This document shows positions 42,260-51,094 of a stretch of DNA of 51,499 nucleotides, one piece after another. The DNA comes from an uncultured Rhodanobacteraceae bacterium. Lineage in GTDB: Bacteria > Pseudomonadota > Gammaproteobacteria > Xanthomonadales > SZUA-5. The stretch covers positions 1-51,499 of the forward strand of contig CALEZI010000013.1 of the NCBI GenBank assembly GCA_937928755.1, given 5' to 3'. The position numbers and the translations under genes were made by a program. Under the pieces are notes generated by a model that saw nothing but the letters and a program-made list of their open reading frames with translations, had not been told where the DNA came from and did no database searches. Numbering within the stretch: the stretch's first letter is position 1; each line of letters starts with the position of its first letter.

Positions 42260-45200
42260 TCAGCGTGGCGCCTCGTAAAGGTGAAACCCGGCCCAGAAAT
42301 AGGGCTGGGCCAGGTCGCGCCTGAGTGCGCCGGCGACGCTCAGGCCGCCGACGCCGCGGGCCGCATCGGTCACCACCGCGTCGCCGCCCAGCAACATCTG
42401 GCGTTGCGACTGCGCCAGAGCGAGTGTCGGTTCAACGCCCGACGCCAACCGCCGATGGAAATCGCTCATCAGGCTGGCGGTGGCAGCATCGTCCACCGAC
42501 CAGAGGGCGCTGATCACGCGCCGTGCGCCGGCGAACTGAAAGGCGCGCGTCAGCCCCAGCCAGCCATCGTCGTCGATGCTCGCGCCGGGTGCGCTATCGC
42601 AGGCGGCGAGCACCACCAGGTCGGCGTGCAGGCGCAGACGTTCGAAGATGTCCCACACCGGCAGCGGATGAGGGCGTCCGTTGGCGTCGTGCAGCATCAA
42701 TGCGCTGTCCATCGGCGAGCTCGGGTCGTTGACGCCATGCACGGCGAAATGCAGCAGTCGCGCGCGCGGACCCAGCCGCTGCAGCGCGTCCGCATTGGCA
42801 TCCTTGCCGCGCAGCAACTCGACGCGCCGCCACGGCAGCCTGGCGAGGTTGGCCAGTTCGGCGTCGACGCCCGGCAGCCGGGCGCGGCTGCCGCTGGCGC
42901 GACTGTCGGCGAGCGCCAGCAGGTCGATATCGGCGATCGGGTCGGTCGCCGGCAAGTCGTCGGGCAGCAGCGCACTGAGGCTGAGCGGGTGAACCTGGAT
43001 CAGCCGCCGGCCTTGCGCGTCGAGCAACGCGGCGAACGGCATCGCATGCAAGGGGCCATCCGGAACGATCACCAGGGCAGCGCTGTCGTCGAGGCTGCCG
43101 ACGTCGAGCAACGCCGCGTGCAACCGACGCGCGAGTTGCCGTTCGCGCACGCTGTCGTGGCGGCCGATCGCCAGGCGCCAGGCGGCGATGCTGCGCTGCA
43201 GTTCGTCATTGCCCAGCGCAAGGCGTGTGCTCTGCGGCGGCTGGTCCGGCCGCAAGGTGAAACGCAGCGTGTGGTCGCCGCGCACCGCAAACGCGACGAC
43301 CACCTTTCCGGGTGGTGCGTGCAGGCTGGTGGTCCGGCGCTGCGGTTGCCAACTCGCCAGGCGCGGCAGTGCCGCGACGATGCGTTCGTCGCTTCGCCGC
43401 AGTCGCTGGCGCGCCTGTTCGCGCTGAGCCTTCGCTTGCTCGATTGCCGCTGCGTCGACGGCGTTTTCGAGCGCGTTGGCGACTTCCTGCAGCGCGAGCT
43501 GCGCGGCGCGGCGTTCGGCGGCCAGGGCTGCCGGCAGGTCGGCGAAGCGCAGGTCGCGATCGGCGATCAGCGAATACAGCAGCAGCGCTCGCTCGCTCTG
43601 GTACAGCGCCAGTGCCGCGCCGAGGTCGTCGGCGGCAAGCAGCGCATCCAGACAACTGCGATAGATCGGCGCCGCCGTATGCACGAAACTGGTTCGGAAC
43701 TCGGCGCCGCTGGGCGAGGTGCCGCGCAGCAGTTCGATGTGTTCGACACCGGAGCAGGCCGCCGCCCTGGCGGCCACGCTGCGATTCATCTGCAACAGCA
43801 CCTCGCCCTCGACCGCCAGTGCCGTGGCCAGCAGCGCCTCGCGACCCGCACTCCGGGCAAGCTCCCGGGCTTCCTTCAAGGCCAGCAATGCCGGCTCGTG
43901 GCGACCGAGTGCGAGCAGGATCCTGCCGCGTTGGATCAGGGCAAAATCGCGTCGCCAATTGGGCTGTTCGCCGCGATCGCGCAATCGGATCGCTTCATCC
44001 TGCTGCTTCAGCGCCTCATCGAACGCACCGGTCTGCAAGGCGACGCTCGCCAGCGCGTCGAAGGCGCCGATCACGCCGTTGCCGTCGGGGGCGATGCGCT
44101 GATGTTGCTGCAAGGCGCGCTCCAGCACCCGCCGGGCCTCGACCGGATCCCCCGACAGCCCCGCATACAATCCCAGATCGAGGCGCGCGTTGGCGGCGTC
44201 CAGGCCATCCGGCGCGGCCGCTTCCCAATGTTCCAGCGCCTGCCGCAGGCGGCGAACGGCCTCCGGCAGATTGCCTTGTTGCGCATGCACCAGGGCCAGA
44301 TTCTGCTGGGCACGGCCGGCACGATGTTGCGCCTCGGCGTCGTCCGTGCCCGGAACCTGCAGGTTCCACAAGGCGGCCGCCTCGCGCGTGCGACCGCGGT
44401 CGAGCAACACCAGCGCCAGGTTGGACTGCGTGTCGTAGACCAGATCCGGCTGATTGCCGAGGCGCTCGAGTTGCGCCAGGACCTCGCGCAGCGCGCCTTC
44501 GGCCGCGGCGAGGTCGCCTGCCGCTCTTTCCAGCAGCCCGAGGTTGGAACGGATCATCGCCTGCAGCACGGAATCGCTTTCGAAGGCCTGGGCCGCGGTC
44601 AGGGCTTCGCTGAAAAGCTCCCGCGCCTCGCGCAGTCGTCCCTGCGGACGGATGACCACGGCCAGACTGTTGAGCGTGCTGGCGAGCAGGTGCGAAGCGG
44701 GCAACTGCTGCCGGGCGAGCGTTTCGACACTGCGCAGGATGCGCTCGGCCTCGTTCAGGCGCGATCGGTTGAACTCGACGCCGGCCCGCACGCGGGCGAC
44801 GCGGACCTGCATCGCCAACGGCAGCTCGCGCGCGCCCAGGGCATCGAGGCGTTCGCTGGCGATTTCGGACTGCCCGTTGGCGAGCAGAGCCAGGCTCAGG
44901 TCCAGTTGCAGTTGCAGCGCCAGTTCCGGCGTCGCCGCCAGATCCGCCAGCGCGGCGGCCTCCAGCGCCAGGGCAGTTTCGACCTCGCCACGATCCAGTG
45001 CGGCCATCGCCCGGCGTTGACCGAGCCACGCCGCCAACGTCGAACGTCCGGCCGTGCGCCATTGGCGTGTAAGTTCGGTCAAAGCGGCGGCGTCATCCTT
45101 CGCGATCTGCGCCAACTGGAGCGGCGACAGATCCGCCGGCAGCAGCTCCACGTCGTCGATCCACAGCGGCAGGTGCACGCGCTGGTGGTCGCGCTCGACC

Positions 45201-45439
45201 AGGATCTTGCAGGCGCGTTGCGCGGAACAGCGCAACCAGTTCCACTGGAAGGCGATCGGATCCTCGGTTGCCACGTCCTCCCAGTCGCCGCTGGCAGCAC
45301 GCCCGCGAAAGCCGATGACTTGATCGCCGCGCTGCACGCCGGCGCTGGGCAGGTCGGCGCCGACCCGGAGCGCAGCCGGTGTTTGCGTGGCCAGTGCCAT
45401 GCCGAGCAGAAGAGCGCAGACGTGCATGAGTCCTGGCAT
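42260..45439 (-). CDS. Exported TPR-CHAT domain protein (caspase-like)
   Basis: From ATG 45439 the product has 1,059 residues and a signal-like N-terminus (MHVCALLLGMALATQTPAA); ATG 45427 is equally possible and 45547 is an upstream option. The middle is a long array of tetratricopeptide-like helical repeats, followed by a coiled-coil region. The C-terminal CHAT domain keeps both caspase-type catalytic residues: H901 in LLHFAVHGVND and C947 in VVLAACDSAPG, and it ends with PYFWAGFHLYE, typical for CHAT proteins. CHAT proteases cut specific partners after TPR-mediated recognition; some act in anti-phage systems, others in envelope processes. An export signal, if real, would make this a periplasmic version. 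It is convergent with dsbC and no partner gene is apparent nearby. Confidence 0.88.
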   Translation of the reverse strand: MPGLMHVCALLLGMALATQTPAALRVGADLPSAGVQRGDQVIGFRGRAASGDWEDVATEDPIAFQWNWLRCSAQRACKILVERDHQRVHLPLWIDDVELLPADLSPLQLAQIAKDDAAALTELTRQWRTAGRSTLAAWLGQRRAMAALDRGEVETALALEAAALADLAATPELALQLQLDLSLALLANGQSEIASERLDALGARELPLAMQVRVARVRAGVEFNRSRLNEAERILRSVETLARQQLPASHLLASTLNSLAVVIRPQGRLREARELFSEALTAAQAFESDSVLQAMIRSNLGLLERAAGDLAAAEGALREVLAQLERLGNQPDLVYDTQSNLALVLLDRGRTREAAALWNLQVPGTDDAEAQHRAGRAQQNLALVHAQQGNLPEAVRRLRQALEHWEAAAPDGLDAANARLDLGLYAGLSGDPVEARRVLERALQQHQRIAPDGNGVIGAFDALASVALQTGAFDEALKQQDEAIRLRDRGEQPNWRRDFALIQRGRILLALGRHEPALLALKEARELARSAGREALLATALAVEGEVLLQMNRSVAARAAACSGVEHIELLRGTSPSGAEFRTSFVHTAAPIYRSCLDALLAADDLGAALALYQSERALLLYSLIADRDLRFADLPAALAAERRAAQLALQEVANALENAVDAAAIEQAKAQREQARQRLRRSDERIVAALPRLASWQPQRRTTSLHAPPGKVVVAFAVRGDHTLRFTLRPDQPPQSTRLALGNDELQRSIAAWRLAIGRHDSVRERQLARRLHAALLDVGSLDDSAALVIVPDGPLHAMPFAALLDAQGRRLIQVHPLSLSALLPDDLPATDPIADIDLLALADSRASGSRARLPGVDAELANLARLPWRRVELLRGKDANADALQRLGPRARLLHFAVHGVNDPSSPMDSALMLHDANGRPHPLPVWDIFERLRLHADLVVLAACDSAPGASIDDDGWLGLTRAFQFAGARRVISALWSVDDAATASLMSDFHRRLASGVEPTLALAQSQRQMLLGGDAVVTDAARGVGGLSVAGALRRDLAQPYFWAGFHLYEAPR

Positions 45440-45623
45440 GTGCGGGTGGCTATCCAATGACCTTGCAGCAAACGGATCGCCGCGCAAGACTGGGTCATGC
45501 GCGAGGCGTTCGTATCGCCGATCGATGCCGGTGTGGACCGGCGACACGCGGACGTGGACGGCAGCGCCCGGCTCTGACTCGCGTCAATGCAGCGGCGCGC
45601 GCCATCGAGGAGCATCATGCACC

Positions 45624-47546
45624 ATGAGCGACCCTGCCCTTTACCCCTGCTTTCTCGGTCCCTACGGCGAGAACGACGCGCTTCTGGAAAAGTTGGTCGT
45701 CGAGTTCCTGCGCGACCACGTGTACTGGCGCCGCAACTTTCACCCCGAAGATCCGCCCGCGATCCCGACGCACGCGGCGCAGGCGCCGCAGTTCAAGGCC
45801 TTCGAAGCCCGCTTGCGTCGCGAGTTGCACGGGCTGTCGGCGGCGTTGAAGCGCTCGGTACCGTTCCACAGTCCGCGTTATCTCGGCCACATGGTCTCGG
45901 ACCTGCTCATTCCGGGCCTGGCGGCGCAGATCCTGACGCTGCCGTACAACCCGAACAACGTCACCGGTGAGGTGGCGACGGTAACCATCGACCTGGAGCT
46001 GAAGGCTGGCCTGCAACTGGCGCGCATGCTCGGTTACCCGAGCGATCCGACCGCGCCCGACTGTGCTTTCGGGCATCTGACCAGTGGCGGCACCCTGGCC
46101 AACTACCAGTCGCTCAGGCTGGCGCTGGCGCTGAAGGCGTGGCCGCTGGCCTTGCGTGCGGCGGGCGTGCCGGACATCGGCATCGACGGCGACGACTGGC
46201 ACGCATTCAACCTCGGGCCGGATGCGAGCATCGCGCTGATCGGACGTTTCAACCAGTGGCTCGGAACCCTGAATGCCCACGATGCGCGCCACTGGCGCGA
46301 GCGCGTCGCTGCGCAGCGTCTCGAAACCCTCGGTTTGATCGAATTCTTCGCGCGCCATCCGCAGTTGAAACCACCGATCGTGCTGGCGCCGGTGACGGCG
46401 CACTATTCCTGGAGCAAGGGGCTGAAACTGATCGGGCTGGGCCGCAATGCGCTGCGTCTGGTGCCGGAATCGGGCATGCGCATCGATCTGGAGGCACTTC
46501 ACGGTTTGCTCGACGACGCGTTGCGGCAGCGTCAGGGCGTGCTGATGACGGTTGGCGTGCTCGGCAGCACCGAGTTCGGGACCATCGACCCGATCGACGG
46601 CCTGGTTGCTGCGCGTGCACGCATGCAGGCGCGCGGACTCGGCTTTTCGGTGCACGTGGATGCGGCGTGGGGCGGTTATCTGGCGACCTTGTTTCGTGAA
46701 CCCGACGGCAGCCTGCGCGCCTTGAGCGAGCTGCGCGCGGACTATGCGCAGTTCCCATCGCCCGCGGTGCATGCGGCGTTTGCGGCGCTCGGCCAGACCG
46801 ATTCGGTGACCGTGGATCCGCACAAGCTCGGCTATCTGGCGTTTGGCGTCGGCGCCTTCGTCTGCCGCGACCACCGCGCCGTCGGTCTGCTCGACGAGAG
46901 CGCCGACTATGTGTTCAAGGCGACCGGCGGCGACGATTTCTTCCAGCGCCACCGCGCACTCGGGCGCTTCATTCCGGAGGGTTCCAAGGCGGGCGCGAAT
47001 GCCGCGGCGGTATATGTGACGCACCAGGTGCTGCCGCTGGACCACGCCCACTTCGGCCTGCTGCAGCGGCAGACCATCCGCAGCGCCGAGGCTTTCCTGC
47101 AGGAATTGACCGCGTTCGCCGCAGCGCAGTCGGCGCGCGTGCGCGTCAGCGTGCCGTTCGCGCCGGACAGCAATCTGGTGTGCATGGCGCTGAATCCGGT
47201 CGGCAATCGCGACGTCGCGGCGATGAACCGTTTCGTACGCCATCTCTACGACGACCTCAAGGCCGATCCTGGCATACCGTTGCAGGCGCGCGAGTTCTTT
47301 GGCTCGATGACCACGCTGCACCCGGACACGCTGGGCCCGGCGGACACCGCGCGGGTGCTGGCCGAACTCGATCTCGATCCGGCCACGCTGGATGCCGACG
47401 ACAGCGCTGCCGACCGCCTGGTGATTCTGCGCCACACGCTGATGAACCCGTACCTGATCGACCGCGAGAACGACATCAGTTACCTCAAGCGCTATTTCGA
47501 GTACCTCGCGCGGCGGATTGCCGCTGCGTCCGATACCGCGCGATAG
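45624..47546 (+). CDS. PLP-dependent group II decarboxylase (tyrosine decarboxylase-like)
   Basis: The 640-residue protein from ATG 45624 has GAGGAG about 10 bases upstream. PLP-fold motifs are TSGGTLANYQSLRLAL (phosphate grip), HVDAAWGGYL (Asp pairing with the pyridine N) and VDPHKLGYLAFGVGAF with Schiff-base Lys K401. Length and the VDPHKLGY block resemble bacterial tyrosine decarboxylases (about 620 residues) more than glutamate decarboxylase. The substrate cannot be assigned and could be another aromatic or acidic amino acid. The next gene, a PAS-GGDEF-EAL protein, starts 38 bases later and may be co-transcribed. Confidence 0.87.
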   Translation: MSDPALYPCFLGPYGENDALLEKLVVEFLRDHVYWRRNFHPEDPPAIPTHAAQAPQFKAFEARLRRELHGLSAALKRSVPFHSPRYLGHMVSDLLIPGLAAQILTLPYNPNNVTGEVATVTIDLELKAGLQLARMLGYPSDPTAPDCAFGHLTSGGTLANYQSLRLALALKAWPLALRAAGVPDIGIDGDDWHAFNLGPDASIALIGRFNQWLGTLNAHDARHWRERVAAQRLETLGLIEFFARHPQLKPPIVLAPVTAHYSWSKGLKLIGLGRNALRLVPESGMRIDLEALHGLLDDALRQRQGVLMTVGVLGSTEFGTIDPIDGLVAARARMQARGLGFSVHVDAAWGGYLATLFREPDGSLRALSELRADYAQFPSPAVHAAFAALGQTDSVTVDPHKLGYLAFGVGAFVCRDHRAVGLLDESADYVFKATGGDDFFQRHRALGRFIPEGSKAGANAAAVYVTHQVLPLDHAHFGLLQRQTIRSAEAFLQELTAFAAAQSARVRVSVPFAPDSNLVCMALNPVGNRDVAAMNRFVRHLYDDLKADPGIPLQAREFFGSMTTLHPDTLGPADTARVLAELDLDPATLDADDSAADRLVILRHTLMNPYLIDRENDISYLKRYFEYLARRIAAASDTAR

Positions 47547-47584
47547 TATCTGCCGATGCGCCCGGCGCCGGAGTCCGTCCGCTG

Positions 47585-49339
47585 ATGTCGATCTCATTCC
47601 GCGATCTGCCCGACACTGCGGCTGGCAACGGCGAAGCGGTAACGCCCTTGCGCATCGACGCTGATGCCGGACAGCAACCGGCCGCGCTGGCGCAACTGGG
47701 CGTGGAGATCCTCGAAGCGGCGTTGAACCTGCACGCGATCGTCGCCGTCACCGATGCCGGTGGCCGCATCACCCATGTCAACGACCGTTTCTGCGCGATC
47801 TCCGGGTATGCGCGCGAGGAACTGCTCGGGCAGGATCATCGCATCCTCAATTCGGGCCACCATCCGAGGACCTATTTCAAGGACCTGTGGACCACCATCG
47901 GCCGCGGCCGCGTATGGCATGGCGAGTTCTGCAATCGCGCCAAGGATGGCCACCTCTACTGGGTGCAGTCGACGGTGATTCCGGTGCTCGGCGCACGCGG
48001 CAAACCGGTGCAGTACATTGCCATCCGCACCGATATCAGCGAGCAACGACGGCAGAGTCAGCGCATCGAACAGTTGGCGTTCTATGACACGCTGACCGGG
48101 TTGCCCAATCGCACGCTGCTGCTGGATCGGCTGCAGCCGCAGATCGGCGAGGGGCATTCGGCCGCCTTGCTGTACCTGGACATCGACCGCTTCAAGGACA
48201 TCAACGATTGCCACGGCCATGCTGCCGGCGACCTCGCGCTGGTGGAAATCGCACGCCGTTTCGCGGCCCAGGTTCAGCCGGGGCAGTTGCTGGCGCGCGT
48301 CGGCGGCGACGAATTCCTGCTCGCGCTCGGCGCCAGCGACCGGGCGCAGGTGAGCGCGCTGGCCGAACGCTTGCTGCGTTGTCTGGACACGCCGTTGACC
48401 GTCGCCGGGCATGCCTTCGCGATCAGCGCCAGCATCGGCATCGCGCTGTATCCGGAGGATGCGGCCACGCTCGACGAACTGCTCAAGCACACCGATATTG
48501 CGATGTACCGGGCCAAGGCGCACGGCAACGGTTACTGCTACTACCAGCGAGCGATGACCGCCGAACTGGAGCAACGCCTGCTGCTGGCGGCGCGCCTGGA
48601 CAGCGCCTTGCGCGAGGATGGTCTGCAACTGCACTATCAGCCGCAGATCGACCTGCGCGACGGGCGGATGATCGGCATCGAGGCCTTGCTGCGTTGGCAC
48701 GATGAGGAGTTGGGTTGGATCGAACCGGCGCGTTTCATTCCGCTGGCCGAGAATCGCGGCATGATCGATCGCATCGGCGACTGGGTACTGGTCGCTGCCT
48801 GCAGGCAGTTGCGCGCCTGGCAGGACGCGGGCTGTGCGCTGCCTGAGCGCCTGGCGATCAACCTGTCGGTGCAGCAACTGCGCCAGCCGCATCTGGCCGA
48901 GCGCATGGCGGCGCAGATCAAGACCGCCGGCCTTCGCTGCGAGCAATTCGAGATCGAGCTGACCGAAAGTTGCCTGGCTGCCGATCAGGCCATGCTGGCG
49001 GTCCGCAGTCTCGCCGCGATCGGTTTCACGCTGTCGATCGACGACTTCGGTACCGGCTATTCCTCGCTCGCCTACCTCAAGCACTTCGCCGCCGATCGCA
49101 TCAAGATCGACTTGTCGTTCGTGCGCGACATGCTCGACAACAGCAGCGATCACGCCATCATCCGCGCGATCATCGCCATGGCGCGCAGCCTCGACCTGCA
49201 CGTGGTCGCCGAGGGTGTCGAGAATGCCGAGCAGGCGCAAGCCCTGAGCGCGCTCGGCTGCGACAGCGCCCAGGGTTATTACTTCGGCGCGCCGCTGAAC
49301 GCCAGCGAGTTCCGTCAGCGTTGGCTGGCCGCGCGTTGA
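47585..49339 (+). CDS. PAS-GGDEF-EAL cyclic-di-GMP signalling protein
   Basis: The 584-residue cytoplasmic protein has a PAS/PAC sensor at about 45-165 (ITHVNDRFCAISGYAREELLG). A GGDEF domain has the intact signature at residues 240-244, and an EAL domain has E366-A-L and DDFGTGYSSLAYL. Key residues for both cyclase and phosphodiesterase activity are present, so either or both may be active, with the PAS domain controlling the balance. No membrane segment is visible. ATG 47585 is the first start after the decarboxylase stop. Confidence 0.95.
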   Translation: MSISFRDLPDTAAGNGEAVTPLRIDADAGQQPAALAQLGVEILEAALNLHAIVAVTDAGGRITHVNDRFCAISGYAREELLGQDHRILNSGHHPRTYFKDLWTTIGRGRVWHGEFCNRAKDGHLYWVQSTVIPVLGARGKPVQYIAIRTDISEQRRQSQRIEQLAFYDTLTGLPNRTLLLDRLQPQIGEGHSAALLYLDIDRFKDINDCHGHAAGDLALVEIARRFAAQVQPGQLLARVGGDEFLLALGASDRAQVSALAERLLRCLDTPLTVAGHAFAISASIGIALYPEDAATLDELLKHTDIAMYRAKAHGNGYCYYQRAMTAELEQRLLLAARLDSALREDGLQLHYQPQIDLRDGRMIGIEALLRWHDEELGWIEPARFIPLAENRGMIDRIGDWVLVAACRQLRAWQDAGCALPERLAINLSVQQLRQPHLAERMAAQIKTAGLRCEQFEIELTESCLAADQAMLAVRSLAAIGFTLSIDDFGTGYSSLAYLKHFAADRIKIDLSFVRDMLDNSSDHAIIRAIIAMARSLDLHVVAEGVENAEQAQALSALGCDSAQGYYFGAPLNASEFRQRWLAAR

Positions 49340-49529
49340 TTGCGCTGGTGCCGGCAGCAGCGGCGCCGCAGGTGCGGCACTCTGCAGCAGCTTGAGCGTT
49401 TTCGCTGCTGGAAGGCCACGCGCCTGGGTGGCAGCCAGCGCGACCCACGCCCCACTTGATCCACGGCAATGACCGCAATGGGTAATGCTGGCGATGCTGC
49501 GCCCACATTCATCGTGCGGCAGCCCGGCC

Positions 49530-51002
49530 ATGGCCTACACCGACCTGCGTCAGTTCCTGCGACTGCTGGAACACAAGGACGATCTCAAGCGCGTCGTCGT
49601 GCCGGTCGACCCGGAACTCGAGAGCACCTCGTTCTGCCTGCGCGCGCTCAAGGCCGATGGTCCGGCGCTGCTGTTCGAACGGCCATGTGGTTCGAGCGTG
49701 CCGCTGCTCGGCAACCTGTTCGGCGCCAACCGGCGCATCGAGGCTGCGCTCGGCGGGCGACCGCTGGCGTCGCTGAAGGAACTCGGCGAACTGCTGGCGG
49801 CAATCAAGGAGCCGCGCTGGCCGTCGTCGCTGAAGGCGGCGCTGGAATCCTGGCCGGAACTGGCGCAACTGGCGCACGTGGCGCCGCGCAGGGTGCCCAC
49901 GGCAGCCTTCGAACACACGCTGCTGGAGGGCGAAGAGGTCAACCTCGGCCTGTTGCCGATCCAGCGCTGCTGGCCCGAGGATGTCGCCCGGCTGATCACC
50001 TTTGGCCTGGTCGTGACCCGTGGTCCGCGGCAGACGCGGCAGAACGTCGCCGTCTACCGCCAGCAACTGATCGGCCCGAACACCCTGATCATGCGCTGGC
50101 TGCCGCATCGCGGCGGCGCGCTCGACTACGCCGATCACTGCGCAGCAACGCCGGGCCAGCCTTTCCCGGTGTTGGTGGCGCTCGGCGCCGATCCAGCCAC
50201 CCTGCTGGCCGCGGTGGCGCCGGTACCTGATACCTTGAGCGAGCACGAATTCGCCGGCCTGCTGCGCGGCCAGCGCAGCCAGCTATGGCACAGCGCGCTG
50301 ACTGGCCTGGATGCGCCGGCCGGCGCCGAAATCCTGCTGGAGGGTTTCATCCATCCGGGCGACCGCGCCATCGAAGGCCCGTTCGGCGATCACACCGGTT
50401 ACTACAACGGTCAGGGCCGCTTTCCGGTGATGAGCGTAAAGCGCATGTCGCTGCGCCAGGACCCGATCTATCACGGCAGCTACATGGGCCGCGCGCCATT
50501 CGACGAGCCCTCGGTGCTGGCGATGGCGATGAACGAGATGGTGGTACCGATCCTGCGCAAGGTGTTTCCGGAAATCGTCGACTTCCATCTGCCGCCGGAG
50601 GCCTGCTCCTACCGCGTCGCCGTGGTGTCGATCCGCAAGCAGTACGCCGGCCATGCGCGGCGCATGATGATGGGCATCTGGTCGTACCTGCGGCAATTCA
50701 CCTACACCAAGTTCGTCGTCGTCGTCGACGCCGACATCGACGTGCGTGACTGGCGCCAGGTGATCTGGGCGATCGCCACCCGCGTCGATCCGGCGCGCGA
50801 CAGCATGATCGTCGAGTCGACGCCGATCGATTACCTCGACTTCGCCAGCCCGACAGCCGGCCTCGGCTCCAAGCTCGGCCTCGACGCGACGAACAAATGG
50901 CCGGGCGAGACCACCCGCGAATGGGGCCGGCCGATTACCCTCGATCCGGGCGTGGAGCGCCGCGTGGAGGCGTTGTGGGGGAAAGTGTTCGCGGGCGGGT
51001 GA
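49530..51002 (+). CDS. ubiD: 3-octaprenyl-4-hydroxybenzoate decarboxylase UbiD
   Basis: The 490-residue protein (ATG 49530, MAYTDLRQFLRLLE) has the UbiD motifs QNVAVYRQQLIGPNTLIMRW, EGPFGDHTGYYNG and DATNKWPGET, and matches the family length (497 in E. coli). It decarboxylates the prenylated 4-hydroxybenzoate intermediate of ubiquinone synthesis using the prenylated-FMN cofactor made by UbiX. An in-frame ATG at 49485 would add 15 residues without homology. The chorismatase at 34603 could supply the 4-hydroxybenzoate. It is convergent with ubiT, with a REPIN hairpin between. Confidence 0.96.
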   Translation: MAYTDLRQFLRLLEHKDDLKRVVVPVDPELESTSFCLRALKADGPALLFERPCGSSVPLLGNLFGANRRIEAALGGRPLASLKELGELLAAIKEPRWPSSLKAALESWPELAQLAHVAPRRVPTAAFEHTLLEGEEVNLGLLPIQRCWPEDVARLITFGLVVTRGPRQTRQNVAVYRQQLIGPNTLIMRWLPHRGGALDYADHCAATPGQPFPVLVALGADPATLLAAVAPVPDTLSEHEFAGLLRGQRSQLWHSALTGLDAPAGAEILLEGFIHPGDRAIEGPFGDHTGYYNGQGRFPVMSVKRMSLRQDPIYHGSYMGRAPFDEPSVLAMAMNEMVVPILRKVFPEIVDFHLPPEACSYRVAVVSIRKQYAGHARRMMMGIWSYLRQFTYTKFVVVVDADIDVRDWRQVIWAIATRVDPARDSMIVESTPIDYLDFASPTAGLGSKLGLDATNKWPGETTREWGRPITLDPGVERRVEALWGKVFAGG

Positions 51003-51009
51003 ATCCTGC

Positions 51010-51074
51010 TGTGGGAGCGACCTTGTGTCGCGAGCTCCGGCTGACAGAGCTCGCGACACAAGGTCGCTCCCACA
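51010..51074. repeat. REPIN-type hairpin between convergent ubiD and ubiT
   Basis: The same inverted GGAGCGACCTTGTGTCGCGA units as 27856-27920 lie eight bases after the ubiD stop. It could serve as a bidirectional 3'-end structure. Confidence 0.85.
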
Positions 51075-51094
51075 AAAGCCGCCTGGCCCCGCGC

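Noticed and set aside
42173..45460. Plus-strand frame of about 1,095 codons opposite the CHAT gene
   Set aside because: It mirrors the CHAT gene; its composition (Arg/Gln/Gly-rich) and lack of motifs mark it as a shadow.
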